From: Clostridia bacterium
Lineage (GTDB): Bacteria; Bacillota_A; Clostridia; Oscillospirales; CAG-272
Assembly (NCBI GenBank): GCA_017626655.1
Contig: JAGAIH010000052.1
Coordinates: 1 to 15,412, forward strand
Reading direction: 5' to 3'
Length of the DNA: 15,412 bases
The notes beneath the pieces were generated by a model. It was not told where the DNA came from. It saw only the letters and a program-made list of their open reading frames with translations, and made no database searches. Positions 1 to 7,542 of the stretch are shown in pieces; position 1 is the first letter of the stretch, and every line of letters starts with the position of its first letter. A program made the position numbers and the translations under genes.

Positions 1-1
1 C

Positions 2-2041
2 AGCGAAAAGCTGGCCTCCAACTTCATCGAGCTGGGCTACGGCCTCCAGGTGGAGGGCATGGCCGCCGAAATGTTCTTCAACCGCAGCTTCGAGCCCTTC
101 TACCCCTACCGCATGATCAACAAGCTGTGGTACGACCTCCTGGAGGACGAGAACGACCACTCCTCCCGCTGTGAGACCGACTGGCGGGTCTTCGACTGGT
201 GCCACTCGGGCTACGAGCATAACGCCTGGTTCGCCTTCCCCGGCACCGCGGGCTACCAGCCCATCACCGACGACGCCACCTTCGTCATCGAAAAGTCCCC
301 CACCGCCGACGTCTCCATCGGCTACTGCGACGACGCCTGCCACGGCGACCACGCCATGAAGGTGGAGAACCACAGCGACGCTCTCGGCGGCCTTGCCCAG
401 GACGGTAAGTATTGCTTCCCCGCCGTCACCTATACCTTTGGGGGCAAGATCAAGCGGGTGTCGGGCAGTGAGTGGCTGACGGTGGCTATATATAAGGAAG
501 GCACCACCGAAGATCCCGTGGTGACCTGCGCCCTGCGCGAGGTGGGGGACACCTATACCGAGGTGACCGCGAAATTTGAGGTCCCCGCCGAAGGCCGCTA
601 CACCTTCGCCCTCCTCCTGCCTCCCCATACCACCGTCATCTGCGACGACTTTACCCTGATCCCCTCGGATGCCATCCGCGGCTTCAAGAAGAGCGCGGTG
701 GAGGCGGGTAAGTACGTCTCCCCCAAGGTCATCCGCTGGCCGGGCGGTTGCTTCGCCTCCTTCTACAACTGGCGGGACGGCGTGGGGGACTACCGTCCTC
801 CCATGTACTCCTACTTCTGGGGTGGCTACCAGCACAACGATATCGGCACCGACGAGCTGGCCACCTACGCCGAGGCGGTGGGGGCGGAGTCCATGATCTG
901 TGTCAATATGTTCCACCCCTTCAAGCGGTTCTTCGACTACGTTCCCCCCGAGTCTCTAAAGGGGGATCCCAACGACAAGACCCTCTACGCCGCCCACCAC
1001 GGCCGTGATCTGCCCCACTTCATGGATAAGGAGGAGGGTGCCCGCGAGGCCGCCGCCTGGGTGGAGTACTGCAACGGCGACGAGACCACCGAGGGAGGCC
1101 GCGCCCGCATCAAAAACGGTCGGGTCAAGCCCTACAACATCCGGTACTGGGAAATGGACAACGAGATGCACCGCTGGTTCACCGACGAGGAGTACGCCGA
1201 GGCCTGCGTGCTGTACTCCCGTACCATGAAGGCCGTCGATCCGACAATCAAGATCGGCATGATCTCCTACTGCTCCTCCATCGAGGCCCTGGCGCGCATG
1301 GTGGAGATCGCGGGCATGGATATCGACTTCCTGGCTGACCGCGGCTTTGAGGAGGAGGATCTGATCCGCAAGCTGGACATCCTCCACAAGTTCAACGAGG
1401 CCCACGGGACCTCCATCCGCTACTGCAACACCGAGTGGCTCCCCCTCAACGGCGCGGACGTGTACAACATGGTTCCCCGCTCGGAAACCAGACAGAACAA
1501 GTGCTTCATGTTCTCCAAGTGGTCCTACGCCCTGGATGCCGCCGCTACCCTCATGATGTGGCAGAGATACGGGCAGGATATCGACTTCATCAACTTCAAC
1601 AACCTGGCCAACACCCACTCCCAGTCGGTCATCGAGACCCCCAAGGAGGGTGCCTATATCACCTCGGCGGGCATGATGATGCACCGCTTCGCTACCACCG
1701 AGGCCTACCAGACCCTGGTGCTGGAGGACTACCACGCAAAGCGCACCGACCCCGTCCAGGTCCAGCTTTCGGTCAACAAGGGCGACACCGCCCTGGTGCT
1801 GAATCTGCTGAACCGCACCGAGGAGGACGGGGAGGTAGAGATCGACCTCACCGCCTTCGCGGTGGCCGAGGGCGAGGCGCGGGGCGTGCTCCTTTCGGCG
1901 GACAGCCTCCTGTCCATGAATACCCTGAACGACACCCAAGTGGCCGAGTCCCCCGACACGGTCACGGTGCGGGGCGGCGCGGTCAAGGCCACCGTCAAGC
2001 GGCTGTCCTTCGGGGAGTATATCATTCCGCTGATCCCCTGA
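2..2041 (+). CDS. GH51-type alpha-L-arabinofuranosidase (5' end outside window)
   Basis: This enzyme is expected to release terminal L-arabinofuranose from arabinan, arabinoxylan or derived oligosaccharides. The frame is open from base 2, and the first codons (SNFIELGYGLQVEGMAAEMF, then NRSFEPF) match the start of the GH51 catalytic barrel, so the true start lies upstream; 679 codons are visible. Residues are numbered from the in-frame GTG at 50. Residues about 60-215 look like the carbohydrate-binding-like insert (CBM4 type) seen in GH51 enzymes that carry an NRSFE segment. The core resumes with VIRWPGGCFASFYNW near residue 227. The probable acid/base is E372 in WEMDNEM and the probable nucleophile is E462 in CNTEW. 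The last 120 or so residues fit the beta-sandwich C-terminal domain. The true N terminus, and so any signal peptide, cannot be seen. It heads a co-oriented run with GH43-type and TIM-barrel glycosidase genes. Exact linkage specificity cannot be read from sequence. Confidence 0.85.
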   Translation, partial: SEKLASNFIELGYGLQVEGMAAEMFFNRSFEPFYPYRMINKLWYDLLEDENDHSSRCETDWRVFDWCHSGYEHNAWFAFPGTAGYQPITDDATFVIEKSPTADVSIGYCDDACHGDHAMKVENHSDALGGLAQDGKYCFPAVTYTFGGKIKRVSGSEWLTVAIYKEGTTEDPVVTCALREVGDTYTEVTAKFEVPAEGRYTFALLLPPHTTVICDDFTLIPSDAIRGFKKSAVEAGKYVSPKVIRWPGGCFASFYNWRDGVGDYRPPMYSYFWGGYQHNDIGTDELATYAEAVGAESMICVNMFHPFKRFFDYVPPESLKGDPNDKTLYAAHHGRDLPHFMDKEEGAREAAAWVEYCNGDETTEGGRARIKNGRVKPYNIRYWEMDNEMHRWFTDEEYAEACVLYSRTMKAVDPTIKIGMISYCSSIEALARMVEIAGMDIDFLADRGFEEEDLIRKLDILHKFNEAHGTSIRYCNTEWLPLNGADVYNMVPRSETRQNKCFMFSKWSYALDAAATLMMWQRYGQDIDFINFNNLANTHSQSVIETPKEGAYITSAGMMMHRFATTEAYQTLVLEDYHAKRTDPVQVQLSVNKGDTALVLNLLNRTEEDGEVEIDLTAFAVAEGEARGVLLSADSLLSMNTLNDTQVAESPDTVTVRGGAVKATVKRLSFGEYIIPLIP

Positions 2042-2246
2042 CAGACACGCACGGCAGTCTGATCCGCGCGGCACGCCAAGCGGACACAGAACCGCCCGAA
2101 CCGTCCGCAAAGCCCGAATTTACATTGTGTTCACACTTTTTCTCCGATGATCCCGTAATATTCTCATGCAAACTGCGTCTTACATGGCAGAGGGATACTC
2201 CATCAGGTCATTTTCCTTACATACGCCCACACCTTAGGATCAAACC

Positions 2247-2254
2247 AAAGGAGG
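2247..2254 (+). promoter_or_regulatory. Shine-Dalgarno site fixing a GTG start
   Basis: AAAGGAGG lies 8 bases before the GTG at 2263. The reading frame is open far upstream, across the end of the GH51 gene, so this site together with the signal peptide that follows decides the start of the lipoprotein gene. Confidence 0.85.
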
Positions 2255-2262
2255 AACCTACC

Positions 2263-3537
2263 GTGAAAAAGAAGCTTTTCATTTTACTGCCCATTCTGCT
2301 CATCACCGTCCTGTGCGTCCTCGCCCTCCCCTCCTGCGGCGGCTACCGTGAGTACCGTCGGGGAGCCTTCCGCTACACCGTGGAGAACGGGGAGGCGACC
2401 ATCACCGAGTATGTCGGCACGGAAGCCAACGTGACCATCCCCGACACCATCGGCGGCAAGCCCGTGGTGGCCATTGGCACGAATGCCTTTGAGGATCAAC
2501 TCACTCTGAAGTCCGTGACCCTCCCCGACAGCGTGATCCGCCTTGAATTCAGCGCCTTTTCCAGATGTAAAAATTTGGAGAGCATAACTCTGGGAGAGGG
2601 CATCCGCGAGATCGACGCGCTGGTGTTTACCCAATGCGACAAGCTGACCTACAACGAGTACGAGAACGGCTCCTATCTGGGAAGCCCCGAAAACCCCTAT
2701 CTGGCGTTGGTGCGGATGTCCCCCTCTGTGGAGACCGCTGTGTTCCACCCCGACACCCGCGTCATTTGCGGTGAGGCCTTTGAGGACTGCGACAAGCTGA
2801 AGGATCTCATCGTCCCCGAGGGTATCCTGTCCATCGGCGGCTTCGCCCTCCCCTCCCTGAAGACGATCTCCTTCCCCGCCACCATGGAGCACATCGACGG
2901 CTTAGCCTTCAGCGACTGCCGTACCCCCTCCGAGATCACCGTGGCCGAGGGGAACACCGTCTACAAGTCGGTGGACGGCAATCTGTTCTCCTACGACGGC
3001 ACCCGCCTCATCAAGTACGCCGGCGGTAAGGAAGATCAGACCTACACCGTCCCCGACGGCACGGTCATCATCGAAAACTACGCCTTTGCATACGCCAAGC
3101 ATCTGACCGAGGTGACTCTCCCCGACAGCGTGGAGGAAATTAGGGACCAAGCCTTCCTCTACTGTGAAGGCCTCAAGACTCTGCCCCTTGGAAAGGGCTT
3201 GAAGATCATCGGCGGCCAGGCATTCGGCTACTGCAGATCCCTCACCGAGGTCACCATTCCCGATCACGTGGAGGAGCTTTCCTACAGCGTGTTCAGCGGA
3301 TGCGAAAAGCTGGAGACCGTGACGATCGGCAGCGGTGTCACGTGGCTGGGCGACGAGATCTTCAGTGGCTGTTACGCTCTGCGGGAGGTGGTCTTCAAGG
3401 ATCCCGACGGCTGGAAGGCCGGTACCATGTACACCATCATCCCCAAGCGGATGGACCTGTCGGATCCCGAGCAGAACGTGGAGTATCTGCGGGACGAATT
3501 CGACTTCTATCAATGGAAAAAGGATCCCAAGGAGTGA
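2263..3537 (+). CDS. BspA-like leucine-rich-repeat lipoprotein
   Basis: A secreted, lipid-anchored surface protein of 424 residues. It starts at a GTG with a strong ribosome binding site; residues 1-4 are basic (MKKK), residues 5-22 are hydrophobic, and LPSC with Cys25 forms a lipobox-like site (Pro at -2 is a little unusual). From about residue 35 to 400 it consists of irregular repeats of the LRR_5/BspA type: phrases such as VTLPDSV, AFSRCKNLESITL, AFEDCDKLKDLIV and VFSGCEKLETVTI recur about every 23 residues. Proteins of this type mediate adhesion or binding in gut bacteria; what this one binds is unknown. It sits between two glycosidase genes, 221 bases after the GH51 stop and 42 bases before the GH43 start, so it may help hold the cell near plant polysaccharide. 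No enzymatic domain is visible. Confidence 0.85.
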   Translation: MKKKLFILLPILLITVLCVLALPSCGGYREYRRGAFRYTVENGEATITEYVGTEANVTIPDTIGGKPVVAIGTNAFEDQLTLKSVTLPDSVIRLEFSAFSRCKNLESITLGEGIREIDALVFTQCDKLTYNEYENGSYLGSPENPYLALVRMSPSVETAVFHPDTRVICGEAFEDCDKLKDLIVPEGILSIGGFALPSLKTISFPATMEHIDGLAFSDCRTPSEITVAEGNTVYKSVDGNLFSYDGTRLIKYAGGKEDQTYTVPDGTVIIENYAFAYAKHLTEVTLPDSVEEIRDQAFLYCEGLKTLPLGKGLKIIGGQAFGYCRSLTEVTIPDHVEELSYSVFSGCEKLETVTIGSGVTWLGDEIFSGCYALREVVFKDPDGWKAGTMYTIIPKRMDLSDPEQNVEYLRDEFDFYQWKKDPKE

Positions 3538-3579
3538 TCCCCTCGCGCAATACCGAAAACACCCCCGAAAGGAGCTACC

Positions 3580-4470
3580 ATGAAGCCCTACCAAAACCCC
3601 ATCATCCCAAACTCCCCCACCGCCACCACCTGGGACCCCTACGTCCTCCGCCATGGCGGCTACTACTACCATTGCTACTCCAATAAGCAGGGCGTGTTCA
3701 TCTCCCGCTCCGAGACCCTCTGGGGCATCGGCAAGGGGGAGACCACCATGGTCTACGATTGCACCGCCGAGGGGGCTATCACCGACTGGTTCGCCCCCGA
3801 GCTGCACCGCATCGGGGACAAATGGTACATCTACGCCTCCCCCGATTACGGCAGCTTCCTCCACGTCATGACGGTACTGGAGGGGGAGGGGGACACCCCG
3901 ATCTGCCGATACGAGAACCGCGGCATGGTGCGGGGCATCGAGAAAAAGTGGAATCTGGACGGCACCATCCTGTGGCACAACGACCGGCTCTACTTCGTCT
4001 GGTCGGATTGCGCCCATATGTACATCGCCGCCATGGCCGACCCTCTCACCGTCTCCGAGCCCGTCACGGTGCTGACCACCCCCGAGTTGCCCTTTGAGAC
4101 CCGCGTGGGCCGCGTCACCGAGGGCCCCGCCATCCTCTACAGAAACGGTCTCATCCACATCGTCTACTCCGCCAACGACAGCCAGTTCGACGACTACTGC
4201 CTGGGCCTTCTGACCTTCGCGGGGGGCGATATCCTGGATCCCGCCTGCTGGCAAAAGTCCCCCGAGGCCATCTTTGCCCAAACCGAGGACATCCACGGCC
4301 CCGGCCATTGCTCCTTCACCACCGTCACCGAGAACGGCGCCGAGGTGGACTATATCGTCTACCACGCCAACCGCATCTCCGGCTCGGGCTGGAGCGGGCG
4401 GGAGGTGTTTATTCAGCCCATTGGTTGGGATGAAAACGGTTATCCCGTTCTTGGAAAGCCGACTTTTTGA
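3580..4470 (+). CDS. GH43-type glycoside hydrolase
   Basis: A 296-residue five-bladed beta-propeller glycosidase of the GH43/GH62/GH32 clan type, probably a beta-xylosidase or alpha-L-arabinofuranosidase. The expected triad can be placed: base D19 in TTWDPYVL, pKa-modulating D127 in NLDGTIL and acid E181 in RVTEGPAILY. H243 in HGPGHCSF fits the conserved central histidine that binds water or calcium. The length is that of a bare catalytic domain with no accessory module. There is no signal peptide, so it should be cytoplasmic and act on imported oligosaccharides. The ATG is preceded by GAAAGGAG at 3567-3574. It follows the LRR lipoprotein by 42 bases and probably shares its transcript; together with the upstream GH51 enzyme it suggests arabinoxylan or arabinan breakdown. 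Substrate assignment is inference. Confidence 0.85.
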   Translation: MKPYQNPIIPNSPTATTWDPYVLRHGGYYYHCYSNKQGVFISRSETLWGIGKGETTMVYDCTAEGAITDWFAPELHRIGDKWYIYASPDYGSFLHVMTVLEGEGDTPICRYENRGMVRGIEKKWNLDGTILWHNDRLYFVWSDCAHMYIAAMADPLTVSEPVTVLTTPELPFETRVGRVTEGPAILYRNGLIHIVYSANDSQFDDYCLGLLTFAGGDILDPACWQKSPEAIFAQTEDIHGPGHCSFTTVTENGAEVDYIVYHANRISGSGWSGREVFIQPIGWDENGYPVLGKPTF

Positions 4471-4498
4471 TGTAATTTAGCGGTCTCATCCAAACATC

Positions 4499-4640
4499 TG
4501 TAGGGAGCGGTGCCCTCACCGCTCCGCCACATGAAAAGAACCCATTCATTTGGGGTGTGTAACCAGAAAATGTCGGTTTGACAATACAAAATGGAAGCCT
4601 TTTGGTTGCGGAGCGGTGAGGGCACCGCTCCCTACAATCT
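4499..4640. repeat. MITE-like element with 29-bp inverted repeats
   Basis: A non-coding stretch of about 140 bases bounded by perfect 29-bp inverted repeats at 4499-4527 and 4608-4636 (left end TGTAGGGAGCGG, right end CCGCTCCCTACA). Each arm is itself a palindrome, GAGCGGTG-4-CACCGCTC, able to form a hairpin. The 7-mer AAACATC directly abuts the left end (4492-4498) and recurs at 4641-4647, four bases after the right arm plus an A; the 4-mer ATCT also brackets the arms. This looks like a small mobile repeat with a possible target duplication, or a dispersed palindromic repeat. No ORF of note and no T-tract after either hairpin, so it is not a standard terminator. It separates the GH43 gene from the next gene. 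Confidence 0.7.
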
Positions 4641-4708
4641 AAACATCATGTACAACTCCCCGCCAACCCCAAATTTGAAATCTCACCCACAAGAAAGGAA
4701 ATACCACC

Positions 4709-5956
4709 ATGTCCCAATACCCCATCGGCTTCTGGAACTATCCCCCCGTCACCACCACCCCCGTCAGCGACGTCGCCCGCTGGGCCAACTGCGGCATCAC
4801 CTGCAACCAGACCCCCACCTTCAGCTACGGTCACCACGATCCCGCCCTCATGACCGCCTTCCTGGACGAAATGCACGCCCACGGCATGAAGGCCTTCGTC
4901 TACATCAACGATCTCATCTTCCACAACTTCAAGGAGGACCCCGAGCGCTTCCGTGAGGTCTACGAGCGGGCCTACGCCGACTTCGGCCACCACCCCGCCA
5001 CCCTGGGCTTCTTCATCGGTGACGAGCCCCTCCACCCCGCCGAGTTCAAGGCCTGCGTCAGAGCCTACCAGATCATGCGGGAGGTCTCCCCCGAGCTGAC
5101 CCCTCTCCTCAACTTCAACCCCTACTGGTTAGGGATCGAGACCGACTTCCTGGGCGGTCAGAGATTCGAGGACTGGCTGGACAGCTTCATCGATGCCTCG
5201 GGCTGTCCCCTCATCTGCTACGACTGCTACTGGCAGATGAACCCCGAGGAGGAGGGCACCAATATGTACTTCCTCAACCTGAACAAGTACACCTCCGCAG
5301 GCAAGCGCAAGGGGGTCAAGGTCTGGAACACCCTCCTTTCCGTCGGCCACTTCCGCTACCGCGTGCCAAACGAGGACGATCTGCGCTGGCAGCTCTCCAC
5401 CACCGTGGCCAGCGGCTGTGACGGTATTTTGTGGTTCTACTACTACGGCAACAACAACGGCAACAACTACCGCGGTGCCCCCATCGACGAGCTGGGGGAG
5501 GAGTCCGAGACCTATACCCGTATGCGTCGTGTCCAACAGATCTTCCACCGCCGCTACGGTGAGATGGTCACAAGACTCAAGCACGGCAAGACCTGGCACT
5601 TCCAGAAGGCCTACGGCGACTACCCTCTGTACATGACCTACGAGATCCCCCGCCTCCGCAAGATGGAGAGCGCCCACGGCATCCCCGGTATCGTCAGCAC
5701 CTTCTACGACGAAAAGGGCGATCAGTACCTCTGCCTCTGCAACAACTCCCCCTTCGAGTCGGGGCTGTTCTCCTTCGTCTTCGATCCCGGCGTCACCTCC
5801 TGCACCCGCTACTGGGACAACGGGCGGGAGATCGACTTCATCCGCTCCCACCACGACGCGATCTACGAGGCACACGCAAGCTTCACCAAGATCGGCGTCT
5901 ACCTCGCCCCCGGCCAGATGGAGATCTTCAAGGTGGGCTTTGAGGACAAGGCATGA
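4709..5956 (+). CDS. Unclassified TIM-barrel glycoside-hydrolase-like protein
   Basis: A 415-residue protein of uncertain family. Its sequence reads like a (beta/alpha)8 barrel: an early GFWNYPP strand, MKAFVYIND, then GFFIGDEP with E106 at the place where clan-A-like and GH123/DUF4091-like enzymes hold an acid or catalytic carboxylate, then PLICYDCYW and a late GCDGILWFYYYGNNN strand. Residues from about 310 look like a small beta domain (YLCLCNNSPFESGLFSF). This pattern matches uncharacterised glycosidase-like proteins of gut bacteria with a DEP motif, but I cannot assign a CAZy family. No signal peptide, so probably cytoplasmic. The ATG is preceded by GAAAGGA at 4693-4699. The stop overlaps the start of the acetyltransferase gene (ATGA), so the two are translationally coupled. 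Context suggests a role in oligosaccharide breakdown; substrate unknown. Confidence 0.65.
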   Translation: MSQYPIGFWNYPPVTTTPVSDVARWANCGITCNQTPTFSYGHHDPALMTAFLDEMHAHGMKAFVYINDLIFHNFKEDPERFREVYERAYADFGHHPATLGFFIGDEPLHPAEFKACVRAYQIMREVSPELTPLLNFNPYWLGIETDFLGGQRFEDWLDSFIDASGCPLICYDCYWQMNPEEEGTNMYFLNLNKYTSAGKRKGVKVWNTLLSVGHFRYRVPNEDDLRWQLSTTVASGCDGILWFYYYGNNNGNNYRGAPIDELGEESETYTRMRRVQQIFHRRYGEMVTRLKHGKTWHFQKAYGDYPLYMTYEIPRLRKMESAHGIPGIVSTFYDEKGDQYLCLCNNSPFESGLFSFVFDPGVTSCTRYWDNGREIDFIRSHHDAIYEAHASFTKIGVYLAPGQMEIFKVGFEDKA

Positions 5957-6453
5957 CGGGCATCTCCTTCCGCTACCTCCAAAAGCCTCCCTCCCCCGAC
6001 ATACTGGAGGAGATCTTTACCATCCTCGCCGCCAATATGCGGGTCATCGCCCCCACGGGACTGACCTATGAGGAGGATCGGGCGCAGTGGCTCTCCTGCG
6101 TTCCCCCCGCGCTGGAAAAGGAGGCGCGGCAGATTATCCTGATCTATGACCGGGACGAATTGATCGGCTTTTTCCAGTATTACGTCACCGCCGACCACAG
6201 CGTCTTCATGATGGAGGAGATCCAATTCAAGCCCGCCTACCACGGGAGCGGCCTGTTCGGGGACCTCTACCGCTACCTGATCCCCCGCCTCCCCGCAGAT
6301 ATCCAAGCCGTGGAGGCCTACGCCGACAAGCGCAACAAAAAGTCCCTCGGTGTGCTGGCCCATCTAGGGCTGACCGTCATGGGCGAAAACAAAAACGGCA
6401 TCAGCTACCGCCTGCGCGGAAGCTATGCCGAGTTGAGAGCCAGATACGCATAA
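5953..6453 (+). CDS. GNAT-family N-acetyltransferase
   Basis: A 166-residue protein with the layout of a GNAT acetyltransferase, which moves an acetyl group from acetyl-CoA to an amine. An N-terminal helical part is followed by the strands IILIYDRDELIGFFQYYV (residues about 60-77) and by a motif-A-like segment QFKPAYHGSGLFGDLYRYL (91-109), where the G-S-G turn would bind the CoA pyrophosphate. The segment AYADKRNKKSLGVLAHLGL fits the helix-strand motif B end. Its ATG overlaps the TGA of the TIM-barrel gene by four bases, so it depends on coupled translation and is the last gene of the + strand run. The acceptor is unknown; it could act on an amino sugar or on an unrelated small molecule or protein. 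Confidence 0.75.
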   Translation: MTGISFRYLQKPPSPDILEEIFTILAANMRVIAPTGLTYEEDRAQWLSCVPPALEKEARQIILIYDRDELIGFFQYYVTADHSVFMMEEIQFKPAYHGSGLFGDLYRYLIPRLPADIQAVEAYADKRNKKSLGVLAHLGLTVMGENKNGISYRLRGSYAELRARYA

Positions 6454-6508
6454 AAAACGCCGCAAGGAAGTCTGCGAGAACCTCACAGACCGCCTTGCGG
6501 CTGTTTTT
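6452..6508. terminator. Bidirectional intrinsic terminator between convergent genes
   Basis: The 9-bp stem GCCGCAAGG/CCTTGCGGC (6459-6467 with 6493-6501) has an inner GTCTG/CAGAC stem. A T5 tract follows on the + strand (6504-6508) and an A6 tract precedes it (6452-6457), which reads as T6 on the - strand. It sits exactly between the stop of the acetyltransferase gene and the stop of the convergent zinc-ribbon gene, so it should end both transcripts. Confidence 0.9.
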
Positions 6509-6972
6509 CAGATCATGGCGTCAAAAAGGCCGTACCAAAATCCCAGCACAAAGAAGATGACATAAGGAATGGTCAATATGAGCCCGAAAACAAAGCCGAC
6601 ATTGGCCATTTTCCGTCCGGAGCGGACCCGAGCCTCCTCCTCACCGTAGGTGCGGAGGTACCGTCCCGCCTTGGATTTGGCAATGATGGACAGAACAAAC
6701 CCGATCGGTCCCAGACAAAACAGGGAGAAGATCATGCCCAGAATACCCAGCGTCAGGGTAGCGCCGGCCAGGCTGTTTCTTGCCTGGATCTCACGCGCTG
6801 CCCCCACCTCATCCATGGGGTCGGTCACCTCGGAAAAATCCATATACACCTTGGAGGACTCCGTTTTGGGTTCCTCCGTTTTTTGCGCGGAAGCCCCTTG
6901 CAGAGACTGACCGCAATTGGTACAAAACTTCGCGGTATCGGGATGCTCCGCGCCGCATTGAGAACAATACAT
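6508..6972 (-). CDS. Zinc-ribbon, two-membrane-segment protein (copy 4)
   Basis: A 154-residue protein of unknown function, the most divergent of four tandem paralogues. The N terminus is a zinc ribbon with C3-x2-C6 and C17-x2-C20. A hydrophilic linker rich in E, K and S (about 22-65) leads to two hydrophobic segments at about 68-97 and 122-150, joined by a basic cytoplasmic-looking loop (KSKAGRYLRTYGEEEARVRSGRK). The ribbon probably faces the cytoplasm. Unlike the other copies it begins MYCSQC rather than MFCKNC. The start has AAGAAGG a few bases upstream. It follows copy 3 after a 120-base gap, the largest in this gene run, and ends at the bidirectional terminator. The family resembles small zinc-ribbon membrane proteins with a DUF4190-like part that are common in Clostridia; the role is not known. 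Confidence 0.8.
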   Translation of the reverse strand: MYCSQCGAEHPDTAKFCTNCGQSLQGASAQKTEEPKTESSKVYMDFSEVTDPMDEVGAAREIQARNSLAGATLTLGILGMIFSLFCLGPIGFVLSIIAKSKAGRYLRTYGEEEARVRSGRKMANVGFVFGLILTIPYVIFFVLGFWYGLFDAMI

Positions 6973-7092
6973 GATGATTACCTTCTTTTAACTGATTCTC
7001 AGAATACCGATTTCCGCCATAAGCTCCGAAAAGCGGGCAAACCCGTTTCACTCATACCATGGCCCATTCGGTATCCTATATGGAAAATGAAA

Positions 7093-7506
7093 TCACATCA
7101 GCCCGCCAATGCTCAAGACCATGGCGAAAAGAATGATGGCAAAGTACAGGGTAAAGAAGATGGAATAGCCCAGGCCCGTGCCGAAGCCGACCCAGCCCAG
7201 GATGTTGCCCACCCGGGCGCGCCCCTCCAGCTGACCGAACAGGCGGGCGTACTCCCTGGCCTTCTTTCTCGCGGTAAAGGAGAAGATGAAGCCCAGAAGG
7301 GACAGACAGCCCGAAACGCCGAAGGCCAGGCTCAGAATACCCCACGTCAGGGTCTTGCCCGCCATATCGTTTTTGAGCTGATCGTCGGGCTCGCCGTAGA
7401 AGGGGTTATCGGGACTCACAGGAGCCTCGGGGCTATTGACAGTGCCGCAGATGGGACAGTAGCTCTCGCCCTCGTCCAGCTGGCGGCCGCAATTCTTACA
7501 GAACAT
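7093..7506 (-). CDS. Zinc-ribbon, two-membrane-segment protein (copy 3)
   Basis: A 137-residue paralogue of its neighbours with unknown function. It has a zinc ribbon (C3, C6, C17, C20; MFCKNCGRQLDEGESYCPIC), a short acidic and proline-rich linker, then a first hydrophobic segment (LTWGILSLAFGVSGCLSLL, about 54-76). A basic loop containing ARKKAREYARLFGQLEGRAR precedes a second, longer hydrophobic segment (about 102-137). The core is very close to copy 1: WGILSLAF, CLSLLGFIFSF and GRARVGNILG differ at few positions. The ATG is preceded by AAAGGAAA on the same strand. It starts 36 bases after the stop of copy 2 and is probably co-transcribed with it. Confidence 0.82.
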   Translation of the reverse strand: MFCKNCGRQLDEGESYCPICGTVNSPEAPVSPDNPFYGEPDDQLKNDMAGKTLTWGILSLAFGVSGCLSLLGFIFSFTARKKAREYARLFGQLEGRARVGNILGWVGFGTGLGYSIFFTLYFAIILFAMVLSIGGLM

Positions 7507-7542
7507 AGATGTTTCCTTTCTTTCGGTTGGATAATGGCAGGA

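Noticed and set aside
2130..2161. Possible promoter before the LRR gene (TTCACA ... TAATAT)
   Set aside because: The spacer is 20 bases and the upstream hexamer is poor; the 221-base gap probably holds some signal but I cannot place it with confidence.
1435..2262. Upstream extension of the LRR lipoprotein frame
   Set aside because: It overlaps the end of the GH51 gene in another frame; the GTG at 2263 has a strong ribosome binding site and is followed directly by a signal peptide.
2902..4365. Long open frame on the - strand opposite the LRR and GH43 genes
   Set aside because: Gly/Val/Asp-rich shadow frame typical of GC-rich DNA, antisense to two genes with recognisable domains. Similar shadows at 956-2110 and 5129-5875 were dropped for the same reason.
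4578..4583. Perfect TTGACA inside the inverted-repeat element
   Set aside because: No acceptable -10 hexamer follows at 16-18 bases, so it is not called a promoter.
7030..7050. Small CGGG/CCCG hairpin with a T4 tract between zinc-ribbon copies 3 and 4 on the - strand
   Set aside because: The stem is only 4 bp and the T-tract short; too weak to call a terminator.
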